Source of the DNA: Phycisphaerales bacterium
GTDB taxonomy: Bacteria; Planctomycetota; Phycisphaerae; Phycisphaerales; UBA1924
Reading direction: 5' to 3'
Assembly (NCBI GenBank): GCA_019744815.1
Contig: JAIEUA010000006.1
Coordinates: forward strand, 124,001-188,000
Length of the DNA: 64,000 bases
The notes beneath the pieces were generated by a model. That model was not told the DNA's origin. It saw only the letters and a list, made by a program, of their open reading frames with translations, and ran no database searches. Position numbers and translations under genes: made by a program. Every line of letters starts with the position of its first letter. The stretch's first letter is position 1. Positions 33,726-43,103 of the stretch are shown here, one piece after another.

Positions 33726-36407
33726 TCAATCACTCTTCTTCGCGACCCGCAGCACCACCTTCGCCAGCCGCTCTTCCGCCAGCTTGGTCGCCAAGTTCTC
33801 CGGCCCGGCGACCTCGACCAGCTTGGAATGCTCCAGCCGGGTGATCCGCTCCGCTTCTTCGATACGGCCCAAGGCCAGGAGCGCTTCCAGCACGCCGTCC
33901 ACCGCGATATTGGTCTGCCAGTTGGTCACCAGCCCGCCGTCAAACCGCACCTGCCACGCCCGCTGCAGGTCCTCGAGCCCCGCCGCCGGCCCGTCCATCA
34001 TCATCTTCGCCCGCCCGATCATCGCCCGCGTCTCAGACTCCTTCGGCGGCGTCCACTGGCTCCGCAGCCGCCGGATCCGTTCCGCATCCTGCGCGCAGCT
34101 CAACGCCTCGCTCGCCCGCCCGCGCCGCAGGTGCAGCGAAGCCAGATTCATCCGCGTGTCCGACACCACCAAGCTGTCCGGCCCGCCCGTCTGCAGCCGG
34201 ATCGCCAGCGCCTCCAGCAGCGTCGACTCCGCTTCCTCCAGCCGCCCCAGGTCCCGCAGGCACGCGCCGCGGCTGTTGAGCGCGTTGCCCCGCAGCACCG
34301 GATCGTCCAGACCCTCCGGACCGGTCATCTCCGCAAGCTCCGCAAACGCCCGCTCCGCCGCCGCCTTCTCGCCCCGCAGCCACAGCAACCCCGCCAGGCG
34401 GCTGCGGATCGCCACCGCCTCGAACGACTTGGGACCAAGCTCGCTCTCGATCGCCAGAAGCAATCGCTCCAGAAGATCCTGCGCCGTCTCCACGCGACCC
34501 AGCGCCAACTGCACCGACGCCGCCAAGTGGGCGGCACCGCGATACGCCACCCGCCAAGGCGTCCTGTCAATGCCCTCTCGAATCTCATCAAGCGGCGGCA
34601 TCAGCCGCTCCGCCTCCTGCGCGTTCCCGGAATAGAACGTCGCCGAGGCCCGGATGCACGACAGCTCGAACCTCTTCGTGCGCTGATACTTCTCTCCCAG
34701 GCCGGCCCCGAGCTTCTCCAGCTCGTTCAGCTCAGCGGTCAATCCATCGGAAAGACCCCGGCTCGAGAGCATCCACGCGAGCTGCCGACGCGCCAGATAC
34801 AGCTCGGCTGGGTCGTCGCCGCGACGGGCCACCTCCTCGACGAGCTTGCGCAGCGGCTCCTCCGACGTGAACGAGTTGTCCCGCCACGCCGCCAGCGCCG
34901 CCCAATCACGCGTCAGCTCCCGCACCAGCGGATCCTTCAGGTCCTTGCGCTTGCTGAGCTCGATGGCCCTCCGCATGCTCCGCTCGGCCTCGGCGAAGCG
35001 CCCCAGCGACCCGATGTACTCCATCCCGATGCGGTACTGCACCGTGGCTTCCACCGTCGGGTGTTCTTTCAGTTCGGTCGTCGCCAGGCTGCTCACCGTC
35101 GACAAGGCCTGGGCCGTTGTGTCCGCGGATGTGACCCCGGGCCGATGCCTGGGGAGCATCTTCTCGAAGCCCAGCGTCAGTTCCATCTCCCGCAGGCGGC
35201 TCTGCGCGACCATCCATTGCCGCACGCTCATCACGCCGCCGGCCAAGAGGAGCGCGATCACCGCCGCCGAGACGACCGAGGCCTTCCGCGTGCGACGCAA
35301 GAACTTGCCCAGCCGGTACCCGAGCGTGGGCGGATGCACCGACACCGGCCGGTTCTCGACAATGCACCGCAGGTCTGCCGCGAACTCCCCGGCCGACTGA
35401 TACCGGTCGCTCGCTTCAACCCGCAGCGCCTTGTCGACCACCATGTCGAGATCGACGCCGCAGCTTGGCGCCCGCTCTCGCAGCGAGGGGAACCGGTGCT
35501 CGCGGATCGCCCGCATCGCTTCCCACAGCCTCGTTCCGTCGGTGACCACCGGACGGAAGCCCGAGATCAGCTCGTACGCGATCACCCCGAGCGAGTAGAC
35601 GTCGCTGTGCGCGCCACCGGGGTCGTTGCCCTCGGCGTACTCGGGGCTCATGTACGCCAGCGTGCCCACCAGGTCGCGGCCCAGCGTCGGCTGCGTCCCC
35701 GTCTCGTCGTACATCGCGTGGGCGACTCCGAAGTCCAGCACACGCGGCTGCCCGTCGGGCTGCACCAACACGTTCGAAGGCTTCAGGTCCCGGTGGATCA
35801 CGCCGTGCGAGTGCGAGTACTCCACCGCGTCGCACACCTTGGCCAGAAGCTCCAGCTTCGCGGGAACGCTCAGGTTGTGGCGGGCGGCGTACTCCGCCAG
35901 GGGCAGCCCCTCGATCAGCTCCATCGCGATGAACGCCTGCGGCCCCCACGCGAGGGTGGCCACGCCCGATTCAAACACCCGCGCGATCCCCGGGTGATCG
36001 AGCTTCGCCAGCACCTCGGCCTCTCGCAGAAAGCGTTCGATCGTGCGGGCGTGGGATTGCAGGCCGGGGCGCAGGAGCTTGACCGCGACGGGACGGCGTG
36101 GGTTCTGCTGCATCCCCGCGAAGACCCGTCCGGTCGCGCCCTCTCCCAGCAGCCGCTGGAGCACGAACCGGCCCAAGGGCACCGGCAGGCCGTTGGCCTC
36201 GGGCTTGACTTCCAGGGCGCTGGCGGGCGCTTCGCGGAGCAGAGCCGAGGGCGTGGAGTGATGAGCGAGCAGGGCCAGGACATCGGCCGCGAGGTCCGGG
36301 TCGTCGGCCGCGGCGGCCGACACGACGCCGTGGCGGTCGGCGTCGGGTGCCGCGACCGCGGCGAGGAAGATCTCCTTCACACGCTGGAACCGCGGGTCTT
36401 GGCTCAC
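33726..36407 (-). CDS. Serine/threonine protein kinase with TPR-like domain
   Basis: Predicted 893-residue membrane-anchored kinase of the Hanks (PknB) type. Kinase domain 80-350: Gly loop LGEGATGRVF, K110 in VAVK, catalytic loop H205-R-D207-LKPSN, D225-F-G, GTLAYMSPEY; all catalytic residues are present. One transmembrane helix at 376-397 leads to about 490 residues of helical repeats like TPRs, presumably periplasmic. GTG 36407 is the start because it overlaps the sigma factor stop as GTGA; longer frames read into the sigma gene. The N-terminal 70 residues are a helical region common in planctomycete kinases. It probably acts with the ECF sigma factor; the signal is unknown. Confidence 0.9.
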   Translation of the reverse strand: MSQDPRFQRVKEIFLAAVAAPDADRHGVVSAAAADDPDLAADVLALLAHHSTPSALLREAPASALEVKPEANGLPVPLGRFVLQRLLGEGATGRVFAGMQQNPRRPVAVKLLRPGLQSHARTIERFLREAEVLAKLDHPGIARVFESGVATLAWGPQAFIAMELIEGLPLAEYAARHNLSVPAKLELLAKVCDAVEYSHSHGVIHRDLKPSNVLVQPDGQPRVLDFGVAHAMYDETGTQPTLGRDLVGTLAYMSPEYAEGNDPGGAHSDVYSLGVIAYELISGFRPVVTDGTRLWEAMRAIREHRFPSLRERAPSCGVDLDMVVDKALRVEASDRYQSAGEFAADLRCIVENRPVSVHPPTLGYRLGKFLRRTRKASVVSAAVIALLLAGGVMSVRQWMVAQSRLREMELTLGFEKMLPRHRPGVTSADTTAQALSTVSSLATTELKEHPTVEATVQYRIGMEYIGSLGRFAEAERSMRRAIELSKRKDLKDPLVRELTRDWAALAAWRDNSFTSEEPLRKLVEEVARRGDDPAELYLARRQLAWMLSSRGLSDGLTAELNELEKLGAGLGEKYQRTKRFELSCIRASATFYSGNAQEAERLMPPLDEIREGIDRTPWRVAYRGAAHLAASVQLALGRVETAQDLLERLLLAIESELGPKSFEAVAIRSRLAGLLWLRGEKAAAERAFAELAEMTGPEGLDDPVLRGNALNSRGACLRDLGRLEEAESTLLEALAIRLQTGGPDSLVVSDTRMNLASLHLRRGRASEALSCAQDAERIRRLRSQWTPPKESETRAMIGRAKMMMDGPAAGLEDLQRAWQVRFDGGLVTNWQTNIAVDGVLEALLALGRIEEAERITRLEHSKLVEVAGPENLATKLAEERLAKVVLRVAKKSD

Positions 36408-36952
36408 GGCGGCGTCTCCGTCGGAGCGCCGAGTTTCCGGGACAACCACGCCCGGGCGAAGGCCCAGTCCTCGCTCGCGGTCTTGCGCGAGATGTCGAGG
36501 AGCTCGGCGACGTCGTCGAGCGTCAGCCCGCCGAAGAAGCGGAGCTCGACGACCTTGGCGGCACGCGGATCCACCTGGGCGAGTTGCTCCAGGGCGCCGT
36601 CGAGTTCGAGGATGGCGGCATCGATCTGCGGGTCATCGCGCGTGACTTCGTCGAGCAGCGTCTGGTTCCAGACCCCGCCGCGCTTGTGGGTGTTGCGGCG
36701 GCGGGCGCGATCGACCAGGGTGTGCCGGATGGCGACCGCGGCGCACGCGAAGAGGTGCTCTGGGCCTTCGAAGCGGCGTTCGTTGCCGATCCGGATCAGG
36801 GCGTCGTGCACGATCGAGGTGGGGGTCTGGCTCTGGTGCTCGGTGCGGACGCAGAGGGCCGCGTACCCGCGGAGGCGCTCGTAGATCTCGTCGACCAGCT
36901 TGGCGGCGATCAGATCCTCGCGAGATGGGTCGGCCTGGCTGATTGGCTTCAT
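36404..36952 (-). CDS. ECF-type RNA polymerase sigma factor
   Basis: Predicted 182-residue sigma-70-family factor. Region 2 is about residues 10-95 (LVDEIYERLRGYAAL, HDALIRIGNE, VDRARRRN) and region 4 about 115-175 (RAAKVVELRFFGGLTLDDVAELLDISRKTASEDWAFARAW), with the HTH in the latter. It matches the ECF group that is genetically linked to kinases in planctomycetes and acidobacteria (TIGR02999-like). ATG 36952 is preceded by GGGAGGG. Its stop overlaps the kinase start by four bases. No anti-sigma gene is adjacent, so control through the coupled kinase is a reasonable guess. Confidence 0.9.
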   Translation of the reverse strand: MKPISQADPSREDLIAAKLVDEIYERLRGYAALCVRTEHQSQTPTSIVHDALIRIGNERRFEGPEHLFACAAVAIRHTLVDRARRRNTHKRGGVWNQTLLDEVTRDDPQIDAAILELDGALEQLAQVDPRAAKVVELRFFGGLTLDDVAELLDISRKTASEDWAFARAWLSRKLGAPTETPP

Positions 36953-37099
36953 GATCCCTCCCGCCGAGGAGTGCGAAAACGGTCGGTTCGCAGGCGCGCG
37001 GGTGTTTTCTTCCCAAATTTCTTCAATCACGCAATTTTCGGGTGGCGCGAGAGCCTTGCCGGGCGTTTTGGATTCTAGGGGGTTGATAGGGCATGGCCC

Positions 37100-37472
37100 C
37101 GGCGATGCATGAGCCGGTGCTGTCCTTCCACCGTTGTTGCGGTGCCCCAGTCCTCATGCATTGAAGAGAACCCGTGTACCAGCCAAAGCGAGTCGTGCAC
37201 GCTCGGAGCGCCGGAACAACGGCCGGGATGGCTTTGGGACACGGTTACGACGGAGGTTGCCCGGGGTTTTCATTGGGTCCGGGGTCGCGATCCATGCCGA
37301 TCGAGACCCGCGGGTCCCAGGAGGGGAGACCCCGCACAGCCCGAGTGAGCTCTGCCGGAGCATGCGAAACAAGGGACCTGTCCTGGCGGGGATAGGAACC
37401 CACACGATGCGGTGGCCGGGCCAACACCAAGGTGACGTCTCAACTCTTCGAGCGTCACCTTGGGGTTTTTTT
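37100..37472 (+). ncRNA. Candidate structured RNA of unknown class
   Basis: A long stretch without a credible gene ends at a very strong plus-strand terminator and has no coding gene on that strand before it, so a transcript is implied. Inside, GGGTCGCGATC (37283-37293) and GATCGAGACCC (37300-37310) form an 11-bp stem with one mismatch, and GGGG-AGA-CCCC and other short hairpins follow. I could not match it to RNase P, SRP, tmRNA or a known riboswitch; a 6S-like RNA is possible. The 5-prime end is a guess. Confidence 0.4.
37427..37472 (+). terminator. Strong rho-independent terminator
   Basis: CCAAGGTGACG (37427-37437) and CGTCACCTTGG (37453-37463) pair perfectly, followed by GG and TTTTTTT. 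It lies 100 bases from the convergent tRNA gene, and the T-run is on the plus strand only. Confidence 0.95.
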
Positions 37473-37574
37473 GGGGGGTGATGGGGGCGAGCGTGCCGCG
37501 GCGGCGGGCATTCTCGCGACGCGGCCGCGAGCGCGAGCGGGCGAGCCCAAGGGCCGGCCGGCACAACACGACAA

Positions 37575-37647
37575 TGGAGCGGAGGAGACTCGAACTCCCG
37601 ACATCCAGCTTGCAAAGCTGGCGCTCTACCAACTGAGCTACCGCCCC
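37575..37647 (-). tRNA. tRNA-Ala (TGC anticodon)
   Basis: The minus strand folds as a standard cloverleaf: acceptor GGGGCGG with CCGCTCC, D-arm GCTCAGTTGGTAGAGC, anticodon stem CCAGC-TTTGCAA-GCTGG with TGC, and T-arm GGGAGTTCGAGTCTCC. Position 3-70 is a G-U pair, the alanine identity element. The discriminator is A and CCA is not encoded. Confidence 0.97.
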
Positions 37648-37869
37648 GACGTGGACGAGTTTAGCGCGGCCGGGTGCGGGCATCGTGGTCGTTTTGCCGC
37701 CTGCGGTTGTGATTGGGCGTGGGGCTGATCGCTCCGTCTCGTCGAATCCAGGCCAAGGGGCGTGGGATCCGGGGCCGCAACCTGATCTGCTCCCTTCCGC
37801 TACACTGCTCCCGCTGGGCACGGAACGGCCAGCTCTCTGGCGGATGCTGGAGACAACCCAAGGCATGTC

Positions 37870-38868
37870 ATGACCGCGGCCACGTCAGACTCGAACGGAT
37901 TCGCTCCTCGCTTTGCTCGCTCCCGCCGCCTCGCCTCGCTCGCGTGCGTGGCGGTGCAGGCCGCGTTCGGATCGGCCGCCCTCGCTCAAGAGCCCACCAC
38001 CCGGCCTCGGCAGGACCTGCAGGGCACGGCACCGGGATTCAAAGAGTCCACCAAGCTGAATGCCGTGCTCACGTTTGACGCCAGCTTCCGGCTCAAGGGT
38101 GACCTCAAGGACCGGCCGGGCGACGTCTCGATCTTCCGCGGCGGCGGCTCGCTCACGCTGACCGCGCCCGTGATGGAACGCAACCGCCTCAGCGTCACCA
38201 TGGGCACCGAGCAGGCGTACTACGACTTCGCCGGCAACACGTCGCTGGCGCCTGGCGGCGGACGCCCCTGGCGGCACATCCAGTCGTACAGCATCGGGGC
38301 CAACTTCTCGACCCAGTGGAGCGAGAAGTTCTCGACCTTCCTGCTTGGCACCATCGACTTCAGCGGCGAGAACTCGGCCGCGTTCAACAACGGCTTCACC
38401 GGGGGCGGCGGCGGCGGGTTCATCGTCAAGCTCACGGACAACTTCGACTTGGGCGGCGGCGTCGTGGTCCGGTCGCGCCTGGGCGGCGGGGCGACCGTCT
38501 TCCCCATCGTCGGCATCGACTGGCGGATCACGCCCCAGTGGCGGCTCTCCAACGAGAACCAGCCCGGCCTGTATCTCTCGTACACGCCCAACGACCAGTG
38601 GCGCTTCACCGCCGGCGCCCGCTACGACCGCTCGGAGTTCCGCCTCGAGGACGACAACTTTGTTTCCAAGGGCATCGGGCGCGACGAACGCGTGCCGGTG
38701 ACCTTCGGCGTCGACTACTCGCCGCGGCCCACGATCACCTTCCAGCTCCGAGTGGGCGCGATGGTGTATCAGAACCTGCAGGTCCGCGACCAGAACCGCA
38801 ACAAGCTGGGCGACTCCAGTGTTGATCCGGCGTTGTTCCTGAGCGGTGGGTTGGTGCTGAGGTTCTGA
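37870..38868 (+). CDS. Outer-membrane beta-barrel-like protein (DUF6268-like)
   Basis: Predicted 332-residue protein. A long signal peptide ends near residue 40 (FGSAALAQ). The body consists of alternating beta-strands with Gly/aromatic turns (FSTFLLGTIDFSG, GGGGGGFIVKLTDNFDLGGGVVV, YLSYTPNDQWRFTAGARY) and the chain ends in Phe (GGLVLRF), the usual C-terminal residue of outer-membrane barrels. It resembles the DUF6268 family. No enzyme motif is seen. The start is the second of two close ATGs. A porin or structural role is inferred. Confidence 0.65.
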   Translation: MTAATSDSNGFAPRFARSRRLASLACVAVQAAFGSAALAQEPTTRPRQDLQGTAPGFKESTKLNAVLTFDASFRLKGDLKDRPGDVSIFRGGGSLTLTAPVMERNRLSVTMGTEQAYYDFAGNTSLAPGGGRPWRHIQSYSIGANFSTQWSEKFSTFLLGTIDFSGENSAAFNNGFTGGGGGGFIVKLTDNFDLGGGVVVRSRLGGGATVFPIVGIDWRITPQWRLSNENQPGLYLSYTPNDQWRFTAGARYDRSEFRLEDDNFVSKGIGRDERVPVTFGVDYSPRPTITFQLRVGAMVYQNLQVRDQNRNKLGDSSVDPALFLSGGLVLRF

Positions 38869-38940
38869 GTGGGGACAATGCTGGCTTTCTGCTGTTTTGG
38901 CGTAGGAAGACCAGTTGATCTGGGAGTGATCGCGCTCCGA

Positions 38941-39140
38941 GCCGCGGGCTTCAGCCCGCGCGGAGGGGACTCGCGAGAGATCTGACGCGATCGAACAGGA
39001 CGCGCCGCTCCCGCACGGGCTGAAGCCCGCGGCTCTGAAGTGGAGGGCTGCACTGCAATGAAAAGGACCGGCTGGAAGCCGGTCCTACTGGTGTTGTTGG
39101 ATGGTGCGTTTTTGGCGCGGGGCCTGGAAGGCCCCGCCCC
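38941..39140. repeat. Cluster of four intergenic palindromes
   Basis: GCCGCGGGCTTCAGCCCGCG at 38941 and its inverted copy at 39011-39034 flank a 50-base spacer. A GGACCGGC-family copy (AGGACCGGCTGGAAGCCGGTC) is at 39063-39083, and GGGGCCTGGAAGGCCCC at 39119-39135. The cluster fills the gap between the barrel gene and the convergent desaturase gene. Confidence 0.85.
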
Positions 39141-39158
39141 CACACATGAAGATGTCAG

Positions 39159-40805
39159 TCAGACCAGCACGGGTGCTGTCTTGGGCTCGATGATGCGGTC
39201 GTGGACGTTGCGGCCGCTTTCGGTGGGGAGGGGGATATCCCAGTCTTCGAGGAGGCAGGTGGCCGCGGTGACGCCGCTCATGATGACCATGGGGGTGCCG
39301 GGGCCGGGGTTGGCGCTGCCGCCGGCGAGGTAGAGGTTGGAATAGACGCGGCTGCGGTTCTTGGGCTTGAAGCCGCCGTGCATGAGGCCGTGGGAGGCGA
39401 GGCCGTAGATCGCGCCGCCCTCGGCGTTGTACATGCGCTCGATGCCGGCGGGGCTGAGGGTGCGATCGACGACGATGTGCTTGTCGATATCGGCGAAGCC
39501 CATGCGGCGCATCTTGTCGAGGATGACGGGCTTGTACTGCTCCATCAGGCCGCCGGGGCCGTCCCATTTCTGGTTGCCGCGGATGTAGGGGGTGTGGACG
39601 AGGATGTAGAGGGCCTCGCAGCCGGGGGGTGCTTGCGTTGGGTCGCTGCGCGACGGGGCGCAGATGTACATGGTGGGGTCGCGGGCGGGGATGCCCTTGC
39701 TGTAGATGTCGTTGAACTCGTCGTGGCTGTTCTTGCTGAAGAAGAAGTTGTGGTGGGCGACGTGGTCGTACTGCTTGTCGAGGCCGAGGTAGAGGACGAC
39801 GCCGCTGCACGCGGGGGTGTACTTCTTGGCGATGGCCTGCTGCTCGGCCCGGGCCTTGGGGGAGTCGAGCAGGTCGCGGTTGGTGCGCTGGACGTCGCAG
39901 TTGGAGACGACGGCGTCGGCGGCGAGGAACTCGGGCTTGCCGCTGCCGGCGTCGATCTCGACGCCGATGACGCGGTTGTCGCGCTCGACGATGCGGGTGA
40001 CGCGCCGGCCGGTGATGTAGTTGACGCCCTGCTCGCGGCCGATCTTCTCGAGGGCTCGGGCCATGCAGCGGGTGCCGCCGGACTGGCCGTCGGGGGCCAT
40101 GGTGTACCAGCAGCCGTGATCAACCTGAGCCGCGGCGATGAGGCTGAGGATCGACGGGGCCATGAAGGGGCTGCTGCCGACGTACTGGAGGAAGTGCTCC
40201 ATCACCTGGCAGAGGTGCGGCTCGGGGACGTGCTTGGTGATCTGCTTGGCGACGGTGGAGTGGATCGTGCCGACCATGGCCATCAGGTCGCCGCCGATGC
40301 CGGTGGCCTTGGGCGGGCTGAACATGAGGTCGGTCGCGGCGCCGAGGTCCTTGTAGAAGAAGACCTTTTCTGAGAGGCGGTAGAGCTTGCGGCTGTACTC
40401 GATGAACTTCTTGTAGCCGTCGCCGGGCTTGGTGGTGGGGAACTGGGCGTCGAGCTCTTTCGCGAAGACGTCGGGGTCCTTGCGGAGGTTGATGACGGTG
40501 CCGTCTTCGAAGTGGCAGCGCCACTGTGGGTCGAGGTCGACGAACTTGATGAGGTCGGAGACCTTGCGGCCGGAGCGGCGGATGATGCCGCTGATGATGC
40601 CGGGGATGGTGATGATCGTGGGCCCCATGTCGAAGGAGAAGCCCTTCTCTTGGAGCAGGTTCATCTTGCCGCCGAGGTGGTTGTTGGCCTCGATGAGGGT
40701 GACCTTGATGCCAGACTGGAGGCCGGCGGTGGAGAGTTCCGCGGCGGCGGCGAGGCCCGCGAGGCCGCCGCCGATGACGATGACGTGACGATTGGTGGTG
40801 GACAT
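39159..40805 (-). CDS. Phytoene desaturase/CrtI-family FAD-dependent oxidoreductase
   Basis: Predicted 548-residue flavoenzyme. The FAD-binding motif VIVIGGGLAGLAAAAEL is at residues 9-25, followed by the Glu-ending second strand (TLIEANNHLGGKM). The C-terminal signature LYLAGGSANPGPGTPMVIMS is that of CrtI/CrtN/CrtP-type carotenoid desaturases and oxygenases. Such enzymes act on C40 or C30 carotenoids at the membrane. No other carotenoid gene is in the window, so phytoene desaturation, diapophytoene desaturation or terminal oxidation cannot be told apart. Start ATG 40805 gives the usual short N-terminus. Confidence 0.9.
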   Translation of the reverse strand: MSTTNRHVIVIGGGLAGLAAAAELSTAGLQSGIKVTLIEANNHLGGKMNLLQEKGFSFDMGPTIITIPGIISGIIRRSGRKVSDLIKFVDLDPQWRCHFEDGTVINLRKDPDVFAKELDAQFPTTKPGDGYKKFIEYSRKLYRLSEKVFFYKDLGAATDLMFSPPKATGIGGDLMAMVGTIHSTVAKQITKHVPEPHLCQVMEHFLQYVGSSPFMAPSILSLIAAAQVDHGCWYTMAPDGQSGGTRCMARALEKIGREQGVNYITGRRVTRIVERDNRVIGVEIDAGSGKPEFLAADAVVSNCDVQRTNRDLLDSPKARAEQQAIAKKYTPACSGVVLYLGLDKQYDHVAHHNFFFSKNSHDEFNDIYSKGIPARDPTMYICAPSRSDPTQAPPGCEALYILVHTPYIRGNQKWDGPGGLMEQYKPVILDKMRRMGFADIDKHIVVDRTLSPAGIERMYNAEGGAIYGLASHGLMHGGFKPKNRSRVYSNLYLAGGSANPGPGTPMVIMSGVTAATCLLEDWDIPLPTESGRNVHDRIIEPKTAPVLV

Positions 40806-41220
40806 GGTGGGTCAGGGAAGAGACGAAGAGACGGAGAGAAAAGAGACGAAGTGGGGGAGGCCGAGGGAATTGAAGACCCGCGGGTCTGATTGTAACTCTG
40901 GAGGGATGGTAAGTCTTCGGATTCGCGGGAAGGGCGCGGGGCGATGCTGGGAAAGAGCCTCCGCGCGGGTTTCTCAGTGGGGCGGGCCTCCGGCCGGTCG
41001 GGGAGTGCGGTGTGAGAACGGCGAGCGGGGCGTCCCCGCCCCGTGCGGATGACGCGTGCAGATGGCTGTGAGTGTCTGCCGCGCTTGGACGCAACCGCGC
41101 CGTGGCGAGGACGCCACGGCTCGCGGGTTCGGTGACCATCGGCCGCGGGATCGGTGCGTAGGAAGACCGGCCGGAGGCCGGTCCTACTGGTGCTGCGGGG
41201 CCTGGATGGCCCCGCCCCCG
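40806..41220. repeat. Gap of 415 bases filled by palindromic repeats
   Basis: No gene is supported. Palindromes: GGCGGGCCTCCGGCCGGTC at about 40980-41000 (GGACCGGC family, altered), GGGGCGTCCCCGCCCC near 41028-41044, CGTGGCG-AGGA-CGCCACG at 41101-41118 followed by GCTCGC, GACCGGCCGGAGGCCGGTCC at 41165-41184 and GGGGCCTGGATGGCCCC at 41198-41214. It separates crtI from the amylase gene, both on the minus strand. Confidence 0.8.
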
Positions 41221-42918
41221 TCATTTGGCGCTGAGGTCGAGGACGTAGAGGGTGCGGGGCTCGAGGGTGGTGATGGGGGTGTAGTCGTTGAAGCCGCCGC
41301 GGCCGTTGAGTTTGGGGGTGTCGGTGGTCGCGGTCGCGGCGTGGAGCAGTTCCTTCGGGGCGACGGCCTTCTTGAAGGGGCCGCTGCCGAGACTCACGCG
41401 GCAGTCGGTGACGGGCTTGTCGCTGAGGTTCGCGATGATCAGCAGTGACTGCGATCCCTCGCTGCGGGCGAAGGCGTAGACGCCGTCGGCGCTGGTCTCG
41501 GCGAGGGTGAAGTCGCCCTTGGCGAGCGCGGGGTTGGTGGTGCGCAGGCGTACGAGCTTCTTGTAGAGGTTCAGCAGCGAGTCCTGATCGGCGCTCTGGG
41601 CGGCGACGTTCTTGCTGGGGAAGTCGGGCTGGGCCTCGCGCCACGGCTTGCCCTTGGTGAAGCCGACGGTGGGCTCGCTGTTCCACTGCATGGGGGTGCG
41701 GAGGTTTTCGTCGGGCTTGTCGCCAACCTGGCCGATTTCTTCGCCGTAGTAGAGGAAGGGGATGCCCGGCTGGGTGAACAGCATGCTCGCGGCGAGCTTC
41801 ATCTTGGAGAAGTCGTTGCCGAAGCGGGTCATCACGCGGGTCTGGTCGTGGTTGGAGAGGAACGACCCGAACTGGTTGCGGGGATAGGCCTTCCACGCCT
41901 TGTTCAGCGCGTCGCCGATGCGCTTCTTGTCGGTGTTGTTGATGGCGTCGATGGTGGCGTAGGAGACATCAAACTCGAAGCAGGTGTCCATCTGATCGGG
42001 CACGTACGACGCGATGACGTCGGTGCTGGACCAGACCTCGCCGACGGTGAAGGCGTCGGGCCGGACCTTCTTGTAGAACTTGTGCCAGTCTTTGAGCCAG
42101 TCGTGCGTGCCTTTGGTGTTCTCTTGTTGCTGGCCGTCTTCGATGAGGTGGCGGATGGCGTCGAGGCGGTAGCCGGCGACGCCGTATTGCTTGATCCAGT
42201 ACTCGGTGACTTTGTTCATCTCCTTGGTCACTTCGGGGTTGTGGTAGTTGAGGTCGGGCATGTAGCTGCTGAAGATGCCGTAGAAGTAGGGTCCGTTGTT
42301 GCGGCCGTCGGGCGTGAACCAGACCTGCTGAACCCACGGGCCTTTCCAGTCGGGCTTGGTGTCGGACCAGATGAACCAGTCGTGTTTGGGGTTCTTGGGG
42401 TCCCAGGCGTCCTTGAACCAGGGGTGGCTCTTGGAGGTGTGGTTGAGGACGAGGTCGAGGATGACCTTGATGCCGCGTTTGTCGCACTCGGCCATGAAGC
42501 GTTTGAAGTCGTCGTTGGTACCGAACTCGGATTCGATCTTGTAGTAGTCGCTGGTCTCGTAGCCGTGGTAGGAGGGGCCTTCGAAGACGGGCATGAGCCA
42601 GAGGGCGGTGATGCCAAGGTCGGTGGTGGTGTCGGGCTTGCCGTCGTTGAGGTAGTCGAGCTTGTCGATGAGGCCTTGGAAGTCGCCGATGCCGTCGTTG
42701 GCGAGGGGGCCGGACTCGGAGTCTTTGAAGGAGCGGACGAAGATCTGATAGAAGATGGCGTCGTTCCACCAGTTGTCGAGGCGCTCGCCCGAGCGGTCCT
42801 TGAGGACCTGTTGAGGCTTGACGGTGGTGGCGGGGTTGGTGGTGGCTTGAGCGAAGAGTGCGGCGGGGGCGACGGCGAGGGCCGAACCGGCGACGAGGGC
42901 GAGCAGGCGGCAGGACAT
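41221..42918 (-). CDS. Secreted alpha-amylase family (GH13) enzyme
   Basis: Predicted 565-residue exported glycoside hydrolase. Signal peptide ends near residue 24 (APAALFAQA). The TIM barrel starts at DAIFYQIFVRSFKDS. The four GH13 blocks are complete: DLVLNH (155-160), GYRLDAIRH with nucleophile D253, GEVW with acid E294, and SNHD with D358. A beta-sandwich C-domain ends the chain. The layout fits amylases and alpha-glucosidases that act on malto-oligosaccharides; trehalose synthase-like activity is not excluded. AGGAG is present nine bases before ATG 42918. Confidence 0.92.
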   Translation of the reverse strand: MSCRLLALVAGSALAVAPAALFAQATTNPATTVKPQQVLKDRSGERLDNWWNDAIFYQIFVRSFKDSESGPLANDGIGDFQGLIDKLDYLNDGKPDTTTDLGITALWLMPVFEGPSYHGYETSDYYKIESEFGTNDDFKRFMAECDKRGIKVILDLVLNHTSKSHPWFKDAWDPKNPKHDWFIWSDTKPDWKGPWVQQVWFTPDGRNNGPYFYGIFSSYMPDLNYHNPEVTKEMNKVTEYWIKQYGVAGYRLDAIRHLIEDGQQQENTKGTHDWLKDWHKFYKKVRPDAFTVGEVWSSTDVIASYVPDQMDTCFEFDVSYATIDAINNTDKKRIGDALNKAWKAYPRNQFGSFLSNHDQTRVMTRFGNDFSKMKLAASMLFTQPGIPFLYYGEEIGQVGDKPDENLRTPMQWNSEPTVGFTKGKPWREAQPDFPSKNVAAQSADQDSLLNLYKKLVRLRTTNPALAKGDFTLAETSADGVYAFARSEGSQSLLIIANLSDKPVTDCRVSLGSGPFKKAVAPKELLHAATATTDTPKLNGRGGFNDYTPITTLEPRTLYVLDLSAK

Positions 42919-43103
42919 GAAAGGGCTCCTGATGAAAGCGGGGTTCCCGAACGGCAGAACGCCAAAAGGGTAGCAGAAGTTGGGGGCTCTCAGATCGAGT
43001 CGCGATTGCTCCGCGCGGCATCCGTCGCGCCGTGCAAAGCCACGGCGGACTGATGGCACAGGTTGAACAATGCGGTGTTTTCGAAAAAGAAAGGAGTGCG
43101 GCG

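Noticed and set aside
37109..37481. Short frames on both strands between the sigma factor and tRNA-Ala
   Set aside because: They overlap each other in several frames, lack domains and ribosome sites, and lie in a stretch that ends with a terminator; a non-coding RNA fits better.
37648..37869. Second tRNA near tRNA-Ala
   Set aside because: No cloverleaf could be drawn on either strand.
41848..43053. 401-codon Val/Gly-rich plus-strand frame opposite the amylase gene
   Set aside because: The amylase on the minus strand has all four GH13 blocks; this is its shadow.
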